From contig CAZRDX010000004.1 in the NCBI GenBank assembly GCA_964599235.1, positions 1-64,000 of the forward strand: 64,000 nucleotides of DNA. Direction: 5' to 3'. The DNA comes from DRPN01 sp964599235. GTDB taxonomy: Bacteria > Bacteroidota > Bacteroidia > Bacteroidales > VadinHA17. Of this stretch, positions 16,641 through 24,451 are shown in pieces. Below the pieces are notes generated by a model. It saw only the letters and a program-made list of their open reading frames with translations, ran no database searches and had not been told where the DNA came from. Position 1 is the stretch's first letter, and each line of letters starts with the position of its first letter. The translations under genes and the position numbers were made by a program.

Positions 16641-18188
16641 TCAGTGCACCGGCACGAAACGCACCTCGAACAGCTTGGGCCAGTTCTTGCCCGTCACGAA
16701 GATACGGCCTGTCTCCGCATCCCACGCAATGCCGTTGAGCACATCGGTATCGCTGCGGTAATCTTTCTTGGGCAACAACCCGCGCAGGTTGATACGTTCC
16801 AGCACCTTGCCGCACGAAGGATCGATGCGGACGATCTCGTCAGTCTGGTATACGTTGGCATATACCGTCCCGTCGATGTACTCCAGCTCATTGAGCTGCT
16901 CGACGGGCCCCCGGTCATCGTATACCGAGATATGCCGAACCTCGGTGAAATACTGAGGATCCAGGAAGTAAAGGATGTTGGATCCGTCGCTCATGATCAG
17001 ATGGGTGCCGTCGGTGGTGAGCCCCCATCCCTGGGTAGAGTAACGGAGCTTGCGAAGGAGGGAGAAGGTTTCCTTGTCATATACGAACGCAGTACGGGCG
17101 GTCCAGGTGAGCTGGTAGATCCTGTTGCCCAGAAGACAAATCCCTTCGCCGAACAAGTCGGGCGAGAGATTGCGCGATTCGACCACACGTCCCGTTTCCA
17201 GTTCCCATTTTCTGAGCGTGGAGGCACCCCGCAGACCTGTGCCTTCGTAAATATATCCGTCCTCATAGACCAGTCCCTGGGTATAGGCTTTCCTGTCGTG
17301 GGGATAGACCTTCACCACCCGGTAGGTCATCTTCTTCGGCACATAGTCGGAGGTCAGTACGATGTGCACTGTCTTGCTACGTTCTTTTTTACCATAGCGG
17401 TAAGATACGGCTTTCAGGGCGTGCACCCCGATGCCGGCATCCCGGCTTTCCCAGACCCCCGAGGCATGTCCTCCGGGATAGCCCGCCAGTCTTTTATCAT
17501 CGACGAACACCACCACCGAGTCGGGCTGGTCGAGGCTGTCGCCGGCGGTGAGCTCGTAAGGCACCGGTTTGCCGGCCTGGAAGGTGAGTTCGCCTTTGGG
17601 ACGCAGGAAAACGATCTTGCGGTGACTGCGTTGAAAGATCCCAGGGTTGCCGGAAGAATCGTGCACCTCGGCCGGTACGGAACCCCCGGGTTCGCGGCCC
17701 CTGCATCCGTATGCCTGCATCAGCACCCCGCCGGCCAGCAGCACCGTTGCCATCTGCCAGATCAGCCCCCTTTTCCGTCCGAAAAGAGAACCCAAAAGAC
17801 GACGACGCCCCATGCGGCGCACCTCCTTATCCCGCCGGGCCATCTCGTCGGGCACCAGCATCCTCCACACCTCACTCCAGCCGGGAAAACCTCCCAGGTT
17901 CTTGTCATCAATATAAATGTCGGCATCGATCTTGCGGCTCACCGTCTCGTCAAATACCTCCTCGGGATAGCTCTTGTTGACGGCATAGAACTCCACCCCG
18001 TTCTGTCTGCAGAACTCCACCGCCTCTTCCAGCTCCTTGCCGGTACGGAACGTCCAGAGAATCAGACGGAACCCTTTCTTCTGCAAAGCTCTCAGCGTCT
18101 CGAAGGCGAAAAGCTTCGGTTCGCCGATCTCCGGATACTTATGTTCGACGATCGTCCCGTCAAAGTCGACCGCGATGCGTGGATTCAT
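16641..18188 (-). CDS. Fusion: BT0820-like HAD phosphatase domain + lipoprotein/TM segment + glutaminyl-peptide cyclotransferase
   Basis: One uninterrupted frame of 515 residues joins two proteins that are usually separate. Residues 1-112 are a small HAD-superfamily hydrolase: IAVDFDGTIVEHKYP with Asp8/Asp10, LILWTFRTG, and IDDKNLGGFPGW with the second acidic pair. Residues 116-162 are a basic stretch (MARRDKEVRRMGRRRLLG), a hydrophobic helix (about 141-160) and a lipobox-like QAYGC (Cys162). After an Ig-like segment comes a glutamine cyclotransferase beta-propeller (about 262-515) with KAYTQGLVYEDG, GLRGASTLRKWEL, WTARTAFVYD and LNELEYIDGTVYANVYQTD. The propeller would convert N-terminal Gln to pyroglutamate outside the inner membrane. 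The start at 18188 is chosen because HAD homology begins at MNPRIAVDFDGT; 18212 is possible. Internal ATGs (residues 116 and 126) could start a separate lipoprotein. Confidence 0.85.
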   Translation of the reverse strand: MNPRIAVDFDGTIVEHKYPEIGEPKLFAFETLRALQKKGFRLILWTFRTGKELEEAVEFCRQNGVEFYAVNKSYPEEVFDETVSRKIDADIYIDDKNLGGFPGWSEVWRMLVPDEMARRDKEVRRMGRRRLLGSLFGRKRGLIWQMATVLLAGGVLMQAYGCRGREPGGSVPAEVHDSSGNPGIFQRSHRKIVFLRPKGELTFQAGKPVPYELTAGDSLDQPDSVVVFVDDKRLAGYPGGHASGVWESRDAGIGVHALKAVSYRYGKKERSKTVHIVLTSDYVPKKMTYRVVKVYPHDRKAYTQGLVYEDGYIYEGTGLRGASTLRKWELETGRVVESRNLSPDLFGEGICLLGNRIYQLTWTARTAFVYDKETFSLLRKLRYSTQGWGLTTDGTHLIMSDGSNILYFLDPQYFTEVRHISVYDDRGPVEQLNELEYIDGTVYANVYQTDEIVRIDPSCGKVLERINLRGLLPKKDYRSDTDVLNGIAWDAETGRIFVTGKNWPKLFEVRFVPVH

Positions 18189-18233
18189 GATCCCCTCGAA
18201 CGATTCTGCCATCACAGCATTCTTAAAAACGTT

Positions 18234-18241
18234 CAAAATTA
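18234..18241 (-). promoter_or_regulatory. -7 box TAATTTTG before the HAD-glutaminyl cyclase gene
   Basis: Perfect TAnnTTTG on the minus strand. It lies 22 nt from the divergent box at 18263-18270, so the two promoters share a very short control region. Confidence 0.6.
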
Positions 18242-18262
18242 GTTAAAAATGATGAATTGCCT

Positions 18263-18270
18263 TACTTTTG
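18263..18270 (+). promoter_or_regulatory. -7 box TACTTTTG before pssA-purS
   Basis: Perfect TAnnTTTG, 25 nt before the pssA ATG at 18296. A TTG at 18257 that would lengthen PssA is upstream of this box and is rejected as a start. Confidence 0.65.
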
Positions 18271-18295
18271 CGACGATCACCACACAGCACAGGCC

Positions 18296-19027
18296 ATGAT
18301 ACGACATCTGCCCAACACGATCACGCTGCTGAACCTGCTGTCGGGATTTTTCGCCATGCTGCTGGCCCTGACGGGACATCCCTTGCTGGCGGGATGGCTG
18401 GTGGTGCTGGCTTCGGTGTTCGATTTTCTCGACGGTTTTGCGGCGCGTTTGCTGAACGCTTATTCGGAGCTAGGGCGTCAGCTGGATTCGCTGGCCGATC
18501 TGGTGAGCTTCGGCGTGGCGCCGGCGGCGATCCTTTACCATCTGTTGTCACGTCTGGAGGGAGGGGCCACCCTGACATCCCCGGGGTCGGTGTTCACCCT
18601 GCTGTTGCTGATCACTCCGGCGTTGCTGGTGGCTGCCGCGGCGTTGCGTCTGGGACGTTTCAACCTGGATCCTTCGCAGGAGAGCTCGTTCCGCGGGCTC
18701 CCCACGCCAGCCGCGGGTCTTTTCTTCGCCACGCTGCCCCATCTCCTGCTGATCGTCCCCACCGGCCCGGCCGACACGACCCTCGCCCTCCTGCTGGGTG
18801 CGGCAGCCGTGCTCTTCTCCCTGCTGATGGTCTCACGGATACCCCTCTTCTCGCTCAAGTTCAAGGAACGTACCCTCACCGCCCTGCTCCCACCCGTGCT
18901 GCTGGTCCTCACCGCCGTGCCGCTGCTCCTCTTCTTTGCCCTGGGGGCCGTGCCGGTTATCATTATTTTGTATATTTTTATGGCATTGTTTGCCGACCTC
19001 CTGGCCGGGAACAACCCAAAAGACTGA
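18296..19027 (+). CDS. pssA: CDP-diacylglycerol-serine O-phosphatidyltransferase (phosphatidylserine synthase)
   Basis: Integral membrane enzyme that makes phosphatidylserine from CDP-diacylglycerol and serine, the first step toward phosphatidylethanolamine. 243 residues with about seven membrane helices. The CDP-alcohol phosphotransferase motif D-x2-DG-x2-AR-x8-G-x3-D-x3-D is seen as DFLDGFAARLL...GRQLDSLADLVS (about 39-67). The N-terminal IRHLPNTITLLNLLSGFFAM is typical of the Bacillus/Bacteroidota PssA type. purS follows after 4 nt, so the two are probably cotranscribed. The CdsA that supplies its substrate is at 27632-28522. Confidence 0.93.
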   Translation: MIRHLPNTITLLNLLSGFFAMLLALTGHPLLAGWLVVLASVFDFLDGFAARLLNAYSELGRQLDSLADLVSFGVAPAAILYHLLSRLEGGATLTSPGSVFTLLLLITPALLVAAAALRLGRFNLDPSQESSFRGLPTPAAGLFFATLPHLLLIVPTGPADTTLALLLGAAAVLFSLLMVSRIPLFSLKFKERTLTALLPPVLLVLTAVPLLLFFALGAVPVIIILYIFMALFADLLAGNNPKD

Positions 19028-19031
19028 GACC

Positions 19032-19289
19032 ATGAAGTTCATCGCCGAGATCGACATCATGCCCCTGAAAGCCCTGCTCGACCCGCAGGGCAAAGCGGTC
19101 ACCCAAAGCATGAAGAAACTGGGGTTCGACAACATTTCCAACGTCCGCATCGGCAAACACATCACCCTCGAGATCGAGGCAGAGAGCAAGGAAAAAGCAA
19201 TGGAACAGGTCAATGAGGCCTGTCACAAGATCCTCACCAACCCCATCATCGAGGGATACAGTTACTCGATCCGCGAAGCGGAGGAATAG
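19032..19289 (+). CDS. purS: Phosphoribosylformylglycinamidine synthase-associated small protein (PurS-like)
   Basis: 85 residues, the size of PurS. MKFIAEIDIMPLKALLDPQG, AVTQSMKKLGFDNISNVRIG and the basic/acidic core KHITLEIEAESKEKAMEQV match the PurS fold, and the C-terminus (NPIIEGYSYSI) matches the usual ending. In organisms with small PurL, PurS bridges PurL and PurQ in the fourth step of purine synthesis. No purL or purQ is in the window, and the pairing with pssA is not a pathway link. The start at 19032 is the first in-frame ATG with the PurS beginning; longer readings run through pssA. Confidence 0.88.
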   Translation: MKFIAEIDIMPLKALLDPQGKAVTQSMKKLGFDNISNVRIGKHITLEIEAESKEKAMEQVNEACHKILTNPIIEGYSYSIREAEE

Positions 19290-19294
19290 ACCCT

Positions 19295-21052
19295 TCAGAG
19301 CTCCACCGTCAGCTCCCGCGTTCCGGCCTTACGTGAACGGTAACGAACTGTCATCTTTCCTTTTCCCTTGACCAGGAACTGCAGGTCGGTATGTCCGAAT
19401 CCCGGTACCTGCACGAACTGGATCTGCGGTTTTTTCTCCTTGTAACGGGTACGTCCGGTATACTCATCGAGCAGCTCGCCGCCCGCCACCACCGTGATAT
19501 CTTTGCCTTCGACGATCACCTGGTCTTTCGGGTAGAGCTTTTCCTGTACACTGATGGTGCTCATCGAGGGGATGGCCTTGTCGTTGGAGAGACGCACCCG
19601 CACCTGCCAGAGTCCTTTCCCTATCTTTTTCTTTCCAAGCAGTTCCAACTTTACGTCGGGGGTCTGCCCGGCGGTGAAGAGCACGGCCGAAGCGGCCCGG
19701 TGCACCAGATCCTCCAGCATGAAAGGATGAGGTAAACGGGTGCTCATCTTCACCCAGCCGCCTATCTCTATATCACCATAGACGGGATGGTGGTAGGGTT
19801 TCCATGGCTTGTAGAGCATCCCCATGGCCACATAGTCGTTGAAACGCAGGCGCTCGCGGGTGCGTTCCGCATCTTTCTCGCCGAAGAGGGCACTCTCCTT
19901 CTCCCCCTCTTTTTCGCCGGGAGCCCGGTAGGTCTCCTGCTCGGGACGGAACAGCTCACCCACGAAACTGTAGGTACCCACAATGTTGTCGGTGAAGTCG
20001 GTGAAGTCGCCATAGGTGGAATAGAGATCCTTCCAGCTGATCAGGTAGCGATAGCCGGGAATGATCTTTTCCCCGTTCTTACCCAGATAGTCATAGACAC
20101 GTATATCCTGCGGAGGTATATGTTCCTGTTTGGTGCTGGGCCCGCGCAGGATCATACCACCGTAATTATGGAAAGCCCACACCACGATGATGTTGGGATG
20201 CGCCATCATGAACGAGGCGATGGCCCGCATGCCGTTGCCCGAGAAAGGATAGTCCCCCGAGCCGTTCTGCACATAGGAAGGGGCCCAGTTGTAGCCCCAG
20301 TTCCGGTTGGGGTCGACATAACCTTCGGCATCCTCGTTGATACGGCCGTCGCCGTCGTTGTCGATCCCTTCGGGCCCGAGGAGGGTCCACTCACCTTTCT
20401 CTCCCGGCTCCACACGCACCATCAGACGGGGATCACGCGGGTCGGTACGGTACTTCCCGTTGGGGTCGCGTTTGCGCATCATACAGATGTTGCCGTCGCC
20501 GTCCAGATCATCGGGGAAATCCTCATTGATTCGTCCGTCATGGTCGTCATCTTTGGGCCGCCGTATGCTCCGGTTCGAGTGCATGGTATTGGGGTCGGCA
20601 AAAAAATGGTACCGCCCGTCGACATTGACCACAGGAACGATGTAAAAGACGTTTCTGTTGACCAGCTGCGTGATGCGGTCGTTCTTGCCGTAATGGGTGA
20701 GCAACAGGTCGGCCAGGTAAAGACACACCTCCCCGGCCTGGATCTCATTGCCGTGGATGTTGCCGTCGACATAGACGCCGGGTTTGTCGAGAAGGTCACC
20801 CGCGGCAGGATTGTGGATGGTCAGCTCCCAGATCTCACGTCCTTCTTCGCTCTTCCCCAGAAGATTGAGCTCGGTCAGCGAGGGATAGGTCTTGTGCAGC
20901 AGTTTCATCGCCTCGACCACCTGTTCGTAGGTGTAATAGTGGTCGAAACGCAGGGGGATGGTGAGCGGCTGCGTTTCATCCTGGGCGATGAGGTTCCCCG
21001 TCAGACCCCACAGGGTCAGGACGAGCATCCCTATTTTCGTTGTGGTTCTCAT
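19295..21052 (-). CDS. M14 family zinc carboxypeptidase with Asp-rich calcium-type loops
   Basis: Secreted metallocarboxypeptidase. 585 residues with a signal peptide (about 1-23). Zinc and catalytic residues are all visible: GNIHGNEIQ (His100, Glu103), NRNW (Asn249, Arg250), WAFHNYGG (third zinc ligand His295) and VGELF (general base Glu366). Inserted in the catalytic domain are two Asp-rich stretches, DDDHDGRINEDFPDDLDGDG (about 168-187) and IDNDGDGRINED (about 230-241), of the type that binds calcium. A beta-rich C-terminal part (about 470-585) follows. It overlaps the upstream paralogue by 4 nt (ATGA). The substrate is unknown; a role in digesting peptides outside the cell is inferred from family and signal peptide. 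Confidence 0.92.
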   Translation of the reverse strand: MRTTTKIGMLVLTLWGLTGNLIAQDETQPLTIPLRFDHYYTYEQVVEAMKLLHKTYPSLTELNLLGKSEEGREIWELTIHNPAAGDLLDKPGVYVDGNIHGNEIQAGEVCLYLADLLLTHYGKNDRITQLVNRNVFYIVPVVNVDGRYHFFADPNTMHSNRSIRRPKDDDHDGRINEDFPDDLDGDGNICMMRKRDPNGKYRTDPRDPRLMVRVEPGEKGEWTLLGPEGIDNDGDGRINEDAEGYVDPNRNWGYNWAPSYVQNGSGDYPFSGNGMRAIASFMMAHPNIIVVWAFHNYGGMILRGPSTKQEHIPPQDIRVYDYLGKNGEKIIPGYRYLISWKDLYSTYGDFTDFTDNIVGTYSFVGELFRPEQETYRAPGEKEGEKESALFGEKDAERTRERLRFNDYVAMGMLYKPWKPYHHPVYGDIEIGGWVKMSTRLPHPFMLEDLVHRAASAVLFTAGQTPDVKLELLGKKKIGKGLWQVRVRLSNDKAIPSMSTISVQEKLYPKDQVIVEGKDITVVAGGELLDEYTGRTRYKEKKPQIQFVQVPGFGHTDLQFLVKGKGKMTVRYRSRKAGTRELTVEL

Positions 21053-23079
21053 GATGCACCTCCTACTTTGATCGTTTTACGGTCGTTGCCGGCATTGGGC
21101 GAAGTGAGCTGCAGGGTGATCTCAGCGGGTCTGTCGGCATGGAGCAGCCAGGTGAGTTTCACGGCCTGTTTTCCTGCCACGCTCTGTACGGGGGTCCAGT
21201 CGCGTCCTTCGAGGAACTGCACGGGACCTTTCACCTGCACCACGGCGGGCGGGATATGCTTGTTCTTCTTCCCCATGGCTGTGGGGAAAGGCAGGTAACC
21301 TTCGTTGGTGATCCACGCCTCCAGGCGATAGACCCCAGCCCCCTGGGGTGTCATCTTCGTCACGCCTATGCGGAGGCGGGCCAGGGAGTCGGCCAGGGAG
21401 AAGATCCAGGGCACCTGCGCCTCTAGGAGCGAGTCGATCATGGCCGGCGGAGGTGTGTTGTCAGCATACGGCACCTTGCCGCCTATCTCCACCTTCCCCA
21501 GCTGAGGATGATCATACGGCTGCCACGCCACGAAGCCCCGCCACTCCGGATGGGCATCGGCAAAAGCCAGGAGGGCTCTCATGGCGGGATCGCCTTCCTC
21601 CCCGTCCGCGTCATCATTGCCGCCCGACATCTTTTTCACCATCTCCGCGATCTTCTCCGGCGTGAGCTGTCCGCCCCGCACCATCTCTTTTACCCGGGTG
21701 GCGCCGAACTGCGGCGGTGCCTTCACCGCCCGGAGATAGGCCGCCAATCGCTCATCGTCCAGTGCCAGGAAATCCTCGCGGCTCATCTTGGCGATCTTGC
21801 CGGTGGTCAAGGTGTCCTTCTTCTCCTTCTTCTCTTCCGGCTTGGGAAGGGTCCAGAAATTCATCGAAAAGACCGGCACTCCTATCTGATAGTAGACCCA
21901 CAGCTCGGGTGATCCGTCGCGCGCCGGACGGGGATCCAGACGTTCCTTGTCCATGCCCTTCTCCTTGAGGAAATGCTTGTATTTACCGGCCAGTTCCTTG
22001 TAATACTTCAGATCTTCCGGCAGCGGGTTGACACGTGCACCCAGCCCCAGGAAGTTGGAGATGACCGACTCGTCGATCTCCATCCCCGGCGGAGCATAAG
22101 GCTGGATGATCTCAATGAGCTCGTCCATGGTGTAATACTTGTCGGGGTCAATGCCGATCTCTTTGGCCATCTCCTTGGGCACCTTGATACGGTTGAGATC
22201 GACACTGCTTTTCCTTCCCCCTTTGGGGGGTACACGGCAGAAGTCGGTGGAGCCGTAGAACATCACCATGGCGATCTCGGGATGGGAGGTGACGAACCTC
22301 ATCAGGGCGAAGGCTTCGGGTGTCGAGCCGGGCCAGAGTCCGCCGTCGGCCGTATGGGGATGGAAAAGGTGGGGGAAGTTGATGCCGGGATTGGTCCCGC
22401 CGGGGCCGTCCTCGTTGTAGCGGCCGTCATCGTCGTTGTCGAGACCTTCTGTATAGAGTTTGAAGATCCCTTTCTCTCCTTTGACGGGGTCGGCCTTTCT
22501 CATCAGTCTGGGCTCTCCTTTCAGGGGCAGGTAAGTGCCGTCGGGGCTTTTCACGCGCATCTGTGTGATGAACCCGTCGCTGTTGAGATCGTCGTAGCCG
22601 TCTTCGTCGGTGGCCTCGTCGAGGTCGTCGTTGACGGGCCGGTCGTTGCGGGTATCGCGGTAACGGGGCCGGCGGAAGAAATGCATCTCTCCGTCGGGAT
22701 TGAGGGAGGGGATGATGTACCAAGTGTGACGGGCATGCATCTCCGGGTTTCGGATCACCCTGCGTGCCAGGGCGAGCGCTCCCAGCGGGGCCAGCGGCAC
22801 ATCGCCCTCGGGGTCACCCACCACCAGGATGGCCCCTTCCCGGGGCTTTTCCGCACCGAGGCGCAGCATCACCACCTTCCTGCCCCCGGGGGTCTCCGCC
22901 AGCGTGGTGAGCACCGCATCCTGCCCGCCTTCTGCAGCCAAACGCTCCATCACTCGTACCACCTCCCCGGGAGGCAGGTAACGGTCGAACTCCTGAGCCT
23001 GCAGCCACACAGGCAGCCACCCCGGCAACAGGATCAGGATCAGGGAAAAGTGCATCAAGAACCTTCTACGTTCCATCAT
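21049..23079 (-). CDS. M14 peptidase-like protein with lost zinc ligands (probable pseudoenzyme)
   Basis: 676 residues with a signal peptide (MMERRRFLMHFSLILILLPG...LQAQ). It aligns through its first 300 residues with the active M14 enzyme downstream, sharing the Asp-rich loops (DEATDEDGYDDLNSDGF; LDNDDDGRYNED) and NPDGEMHFF. The zinc motif HGNE is replaced by EGDV (91-94), the NR pair by GI (about 232-233) and the third ligand His by Tyr275. It is therefore predicted not to bind zinc or to cut peptides. An insert of about 150 residues and a long charged middle part are not in the active paralogue. The 4-nt overlap suggests coupled synthesis with the active enzyme, perhaps as a partner, chaperone or peptide-binding subunit. 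That role is inference. Confidence 0.85.
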   Translation of the reverse strand: MMERRRFLMHFSLILILLPGWLPVWLQAQEFDRYLPPGEVVRVMERLAAEGGQDAVLTTLAETPGGRKVVMLRLGAEKPREGAILVVGDPEGDVPLAPLGALALARRVIRNPEMHARHTWYIIPSLNPDGEMHFFRRPRYRDTRNDRPVNDDLDEATDEDGYDDLNSDGFITQMRVKSPDGTYLPLKGEPRLMRKADPVKGEKGIFKLYTEGLDNDDDGRYNEDGPGGTNPGINFPHLFHPHTADGGLWPGSTPEAFALMRFVTSHPEIAMVMFYGSTDFCRVPPKGGRKSSVDLNRIKVPKEMAKEIGIDPDKYYTMDELIEIIQPYAPPGMEIDESVISNFLGLGARVNPLPEDLKYYKELAGKYKHFLKEKGMDKERLDPRPARDGSPELWVYYQIGVPVFSMNFWTLPKPEEKKEKKDTLTTGKIAKMSREDFLALDDERLAAYLRAVKAPPQFGATRVKEMVRGGQLTPEKIAEMVKKMSGGNDDADGEEGDPAMRALLAFADAHPEWRGFVAWQPYDHPQLGKVEIGGKVPYADNTPPPAMIDSLLEAQVPWIFSLADSLARLRIGVTKMTPQGAGVYRLEAWITNEGYLPFPTAMGKKNKHIPPAVVQVKGPVQFLEGRDWTPVQSVAGKQAVKLTWLLHADRPAEITLQLTSPNAGNDRKTIKVGGAS

Positions 23080-23099
23080 AGCTCATTTTGTGCCGCAAT

Positions 23100-23131
23100 A
23101 AAAAAAAGGAAATGCCCCGCAGGACATCTCC
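23100..23131 (-). terminator. Intrinsic terminator of the cyd operon
   Basis: On the minus strand a 10-bp stem (GGAGATGTCC / GGGCATTTCC, two wobble pairs) with a 4-nt loop is followed by eight U. It lies 39 nt after the stop of the small cyd-linked gene. Confidence 0.85.
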
Positions 23132-23170
23132 TTCTTGCAGCGTATGAAAAACAGGTCAATACGGGTCATC

Positions 23171-23296
23171 TCACGACTCTTCCTCCGTGGAGGAAAGATT
23201 CTTCTCCATCGCCTTCACGGCTTTGAAGGAAAGATAATACCCCAGCCAGAGAATGACCGGCCAGAGGATAAGATCGATGATCTGCATCGTATACAT
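23171..23296 (-). CDS. Small single-helix membrane protein downstream of cydB (CydX-like position)
   Basis: 41 residues: MYTMQIIDLILWPVILWLGY forms one membrane helix with a Trp and Pro, then YLSFKAVKAMEKN and an acidic tail. It starts 17 nt after the cydB stop on the same strand and ends just before the terminator. Size, topology and place match the small third subunits of bd oxidases (CydX/CydS type), but there is no sequence signature that names it. Such subunits stabilise the heme site in CydA. The function is inferred from position. Confidence 0.65.
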   Translation of the reverse strand: MYTMQIIDLILWPVILWLGYYLSFKAVKAMEKNLSSTEEES

Positions 23297-23313
23297 AGCG
23301 ATCGTTTTTTCTG

Positions 23314-24450
23314 TTAATAAATGTGGGTCTCGGTGGCCGAGGTCACCTCCTCCTCCGTGATCTTCCTGACGTTGATCGACTTCCATGCATACCAGATGTA
23401 AGCGAAGACGAAGGGGATAAGGATGGAGACGTACGACATCACCTTGAGGGTGAAGTAACTGGACGATGCGTTCTCGATGGTGAGCGACGACTGCAGGTCG
23501 ACATAGGAGGGATAGAACGCGGTATGATTGTAACCCACCGTAAGGAAGAGGGCCAGCACGGTGAGGACGGTGCCGATGCCGGTATGCCAGATGCCCATCC
23601 TGGAGCCTTTGAAGAGACTGACGAAGAGCCCCCACAGGACGAGCACCACTCCCGCCAGCAGGATGATCAGCACCACAGGCATCTGCAGCAGGTTGTGGAG
23701 GTACTTGTGCGGCTCCATGAAGACCCGGCCATCCTGCGGATCATAGGCATAGCCCTCTGCCATCACCAGCCAACCCACGAAGATGAGGAAAAACACGAGG
23801 AAAATGACCGCATTGGTCATCAGTTTCTTTTTTGCCCGTTCATAGAGCTCTTCATGGTCGATGGTATTGATGAGATAAAGCAGGCCGAGCACCCGTGCCA
23901 GGAAGAGTACTGTCAGGCCCAGCACCACGTTGATGGGGTTGGCCACGGCCTCAAGCCCCCGCCAGGGTGACTGCCAGATCACATGGTTCATCTCGTCCAG
24001 CCTGAAGGCCGAACCGGTAAAAAAAGTACCGACGGCCGTCCCGATGAGCAGCGGCCCCAGCAGTCCGTTCACCAGAAGAAAGACATCGTAAGTCTTCGTA
24101 CCAAGGAAATTGTCCGGCTTCTTACGGTACTCATAAGCCACAGCCTGCACGATGAAACTGAAGAGGATGGCCATCCACACCCAGTAAGCCCCGCCGAAGC
24201 TCGTGGCATAGAAAAGGGGAAAAGAAGCGAACAAGGCCCCGCCAAAGGTGACCAGCGTGGTGAAGGTGAACTCCCACTTGCGGCCCAGGGCATTGACGAT
24301 CATCGTCTTTTCGGTATCGGTACGCCCCAGGGTCAGGATGAAAGTCTGTCCTCCCTGGACGAACATCAGGAAAACCAGCAGACTGGCAAGCACAGAACCG
24401 AGCAACCACCAGTAATGCTGAAGGAACAAATAGGATACTGCTGCTGTCAT
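23314..24450 (-). CDS. cydB: Cytochrome bd ubiquinol/menaquinol oxidase subunit II
   Basis: Second membrane subunit of bd oxidase, paired with CydA. 378 residues with about eight or nine helices. The N-terminal YLFLQHYWWLLGSVLASLLV and FVQGGQTFI are typical of Bacteroidota CydB, followed by GRKWEFTFTTLVTFGGALFA. The ATG at 24450 is chosen because it is 1 nt from the cydA stop (24454-24452) and begins at MTAAVSYLF; the longer reading to 24477 lies inside cydA. Confidence 0.96.
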   Translation of the reverse strand: MTAAVSYLFLQHYWWLLGSVLASLLVFLMFVQGGQTFILTLGRTDTEKTMIVNALGRKWEFTFTTLVTFGGALFASFPLFYATSFGGAYWVWMAILFSFIVQAVAYEYRKKPDNFLGTKTYDVFLLVNGLLGPLLIGTAVGTFFTGSAFRLDEMNHVIWQSPWRGLEAVANPINVVLGLTVLFLARVLGLLYLINTIDHEELYERAKKKLMTNAVIFLVFFLIFVGWLVMAEGYAYDPQDGRVFMEPHKYLHNLLQMPVVLIILLAGVVLVLWGLFVSLFKGSRMGIWHTGIGTVLTVLALFLTVGYNHTAFYPSYVDLQSSLTIENASSSYFTLKVMSYVSILIPFVFAYIWYAWKSINVRKITEEEVTSATETHIY

Positions 24451-24451
24451 T

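Noticed and set aside
18236..18270. TTG starts that lengthen PssA (18257) and the HAD fusion (18236)
   Set aside because: Both codons lie inside or upstream of the TAnnTTTG boxes, so they would not be on the transcript.
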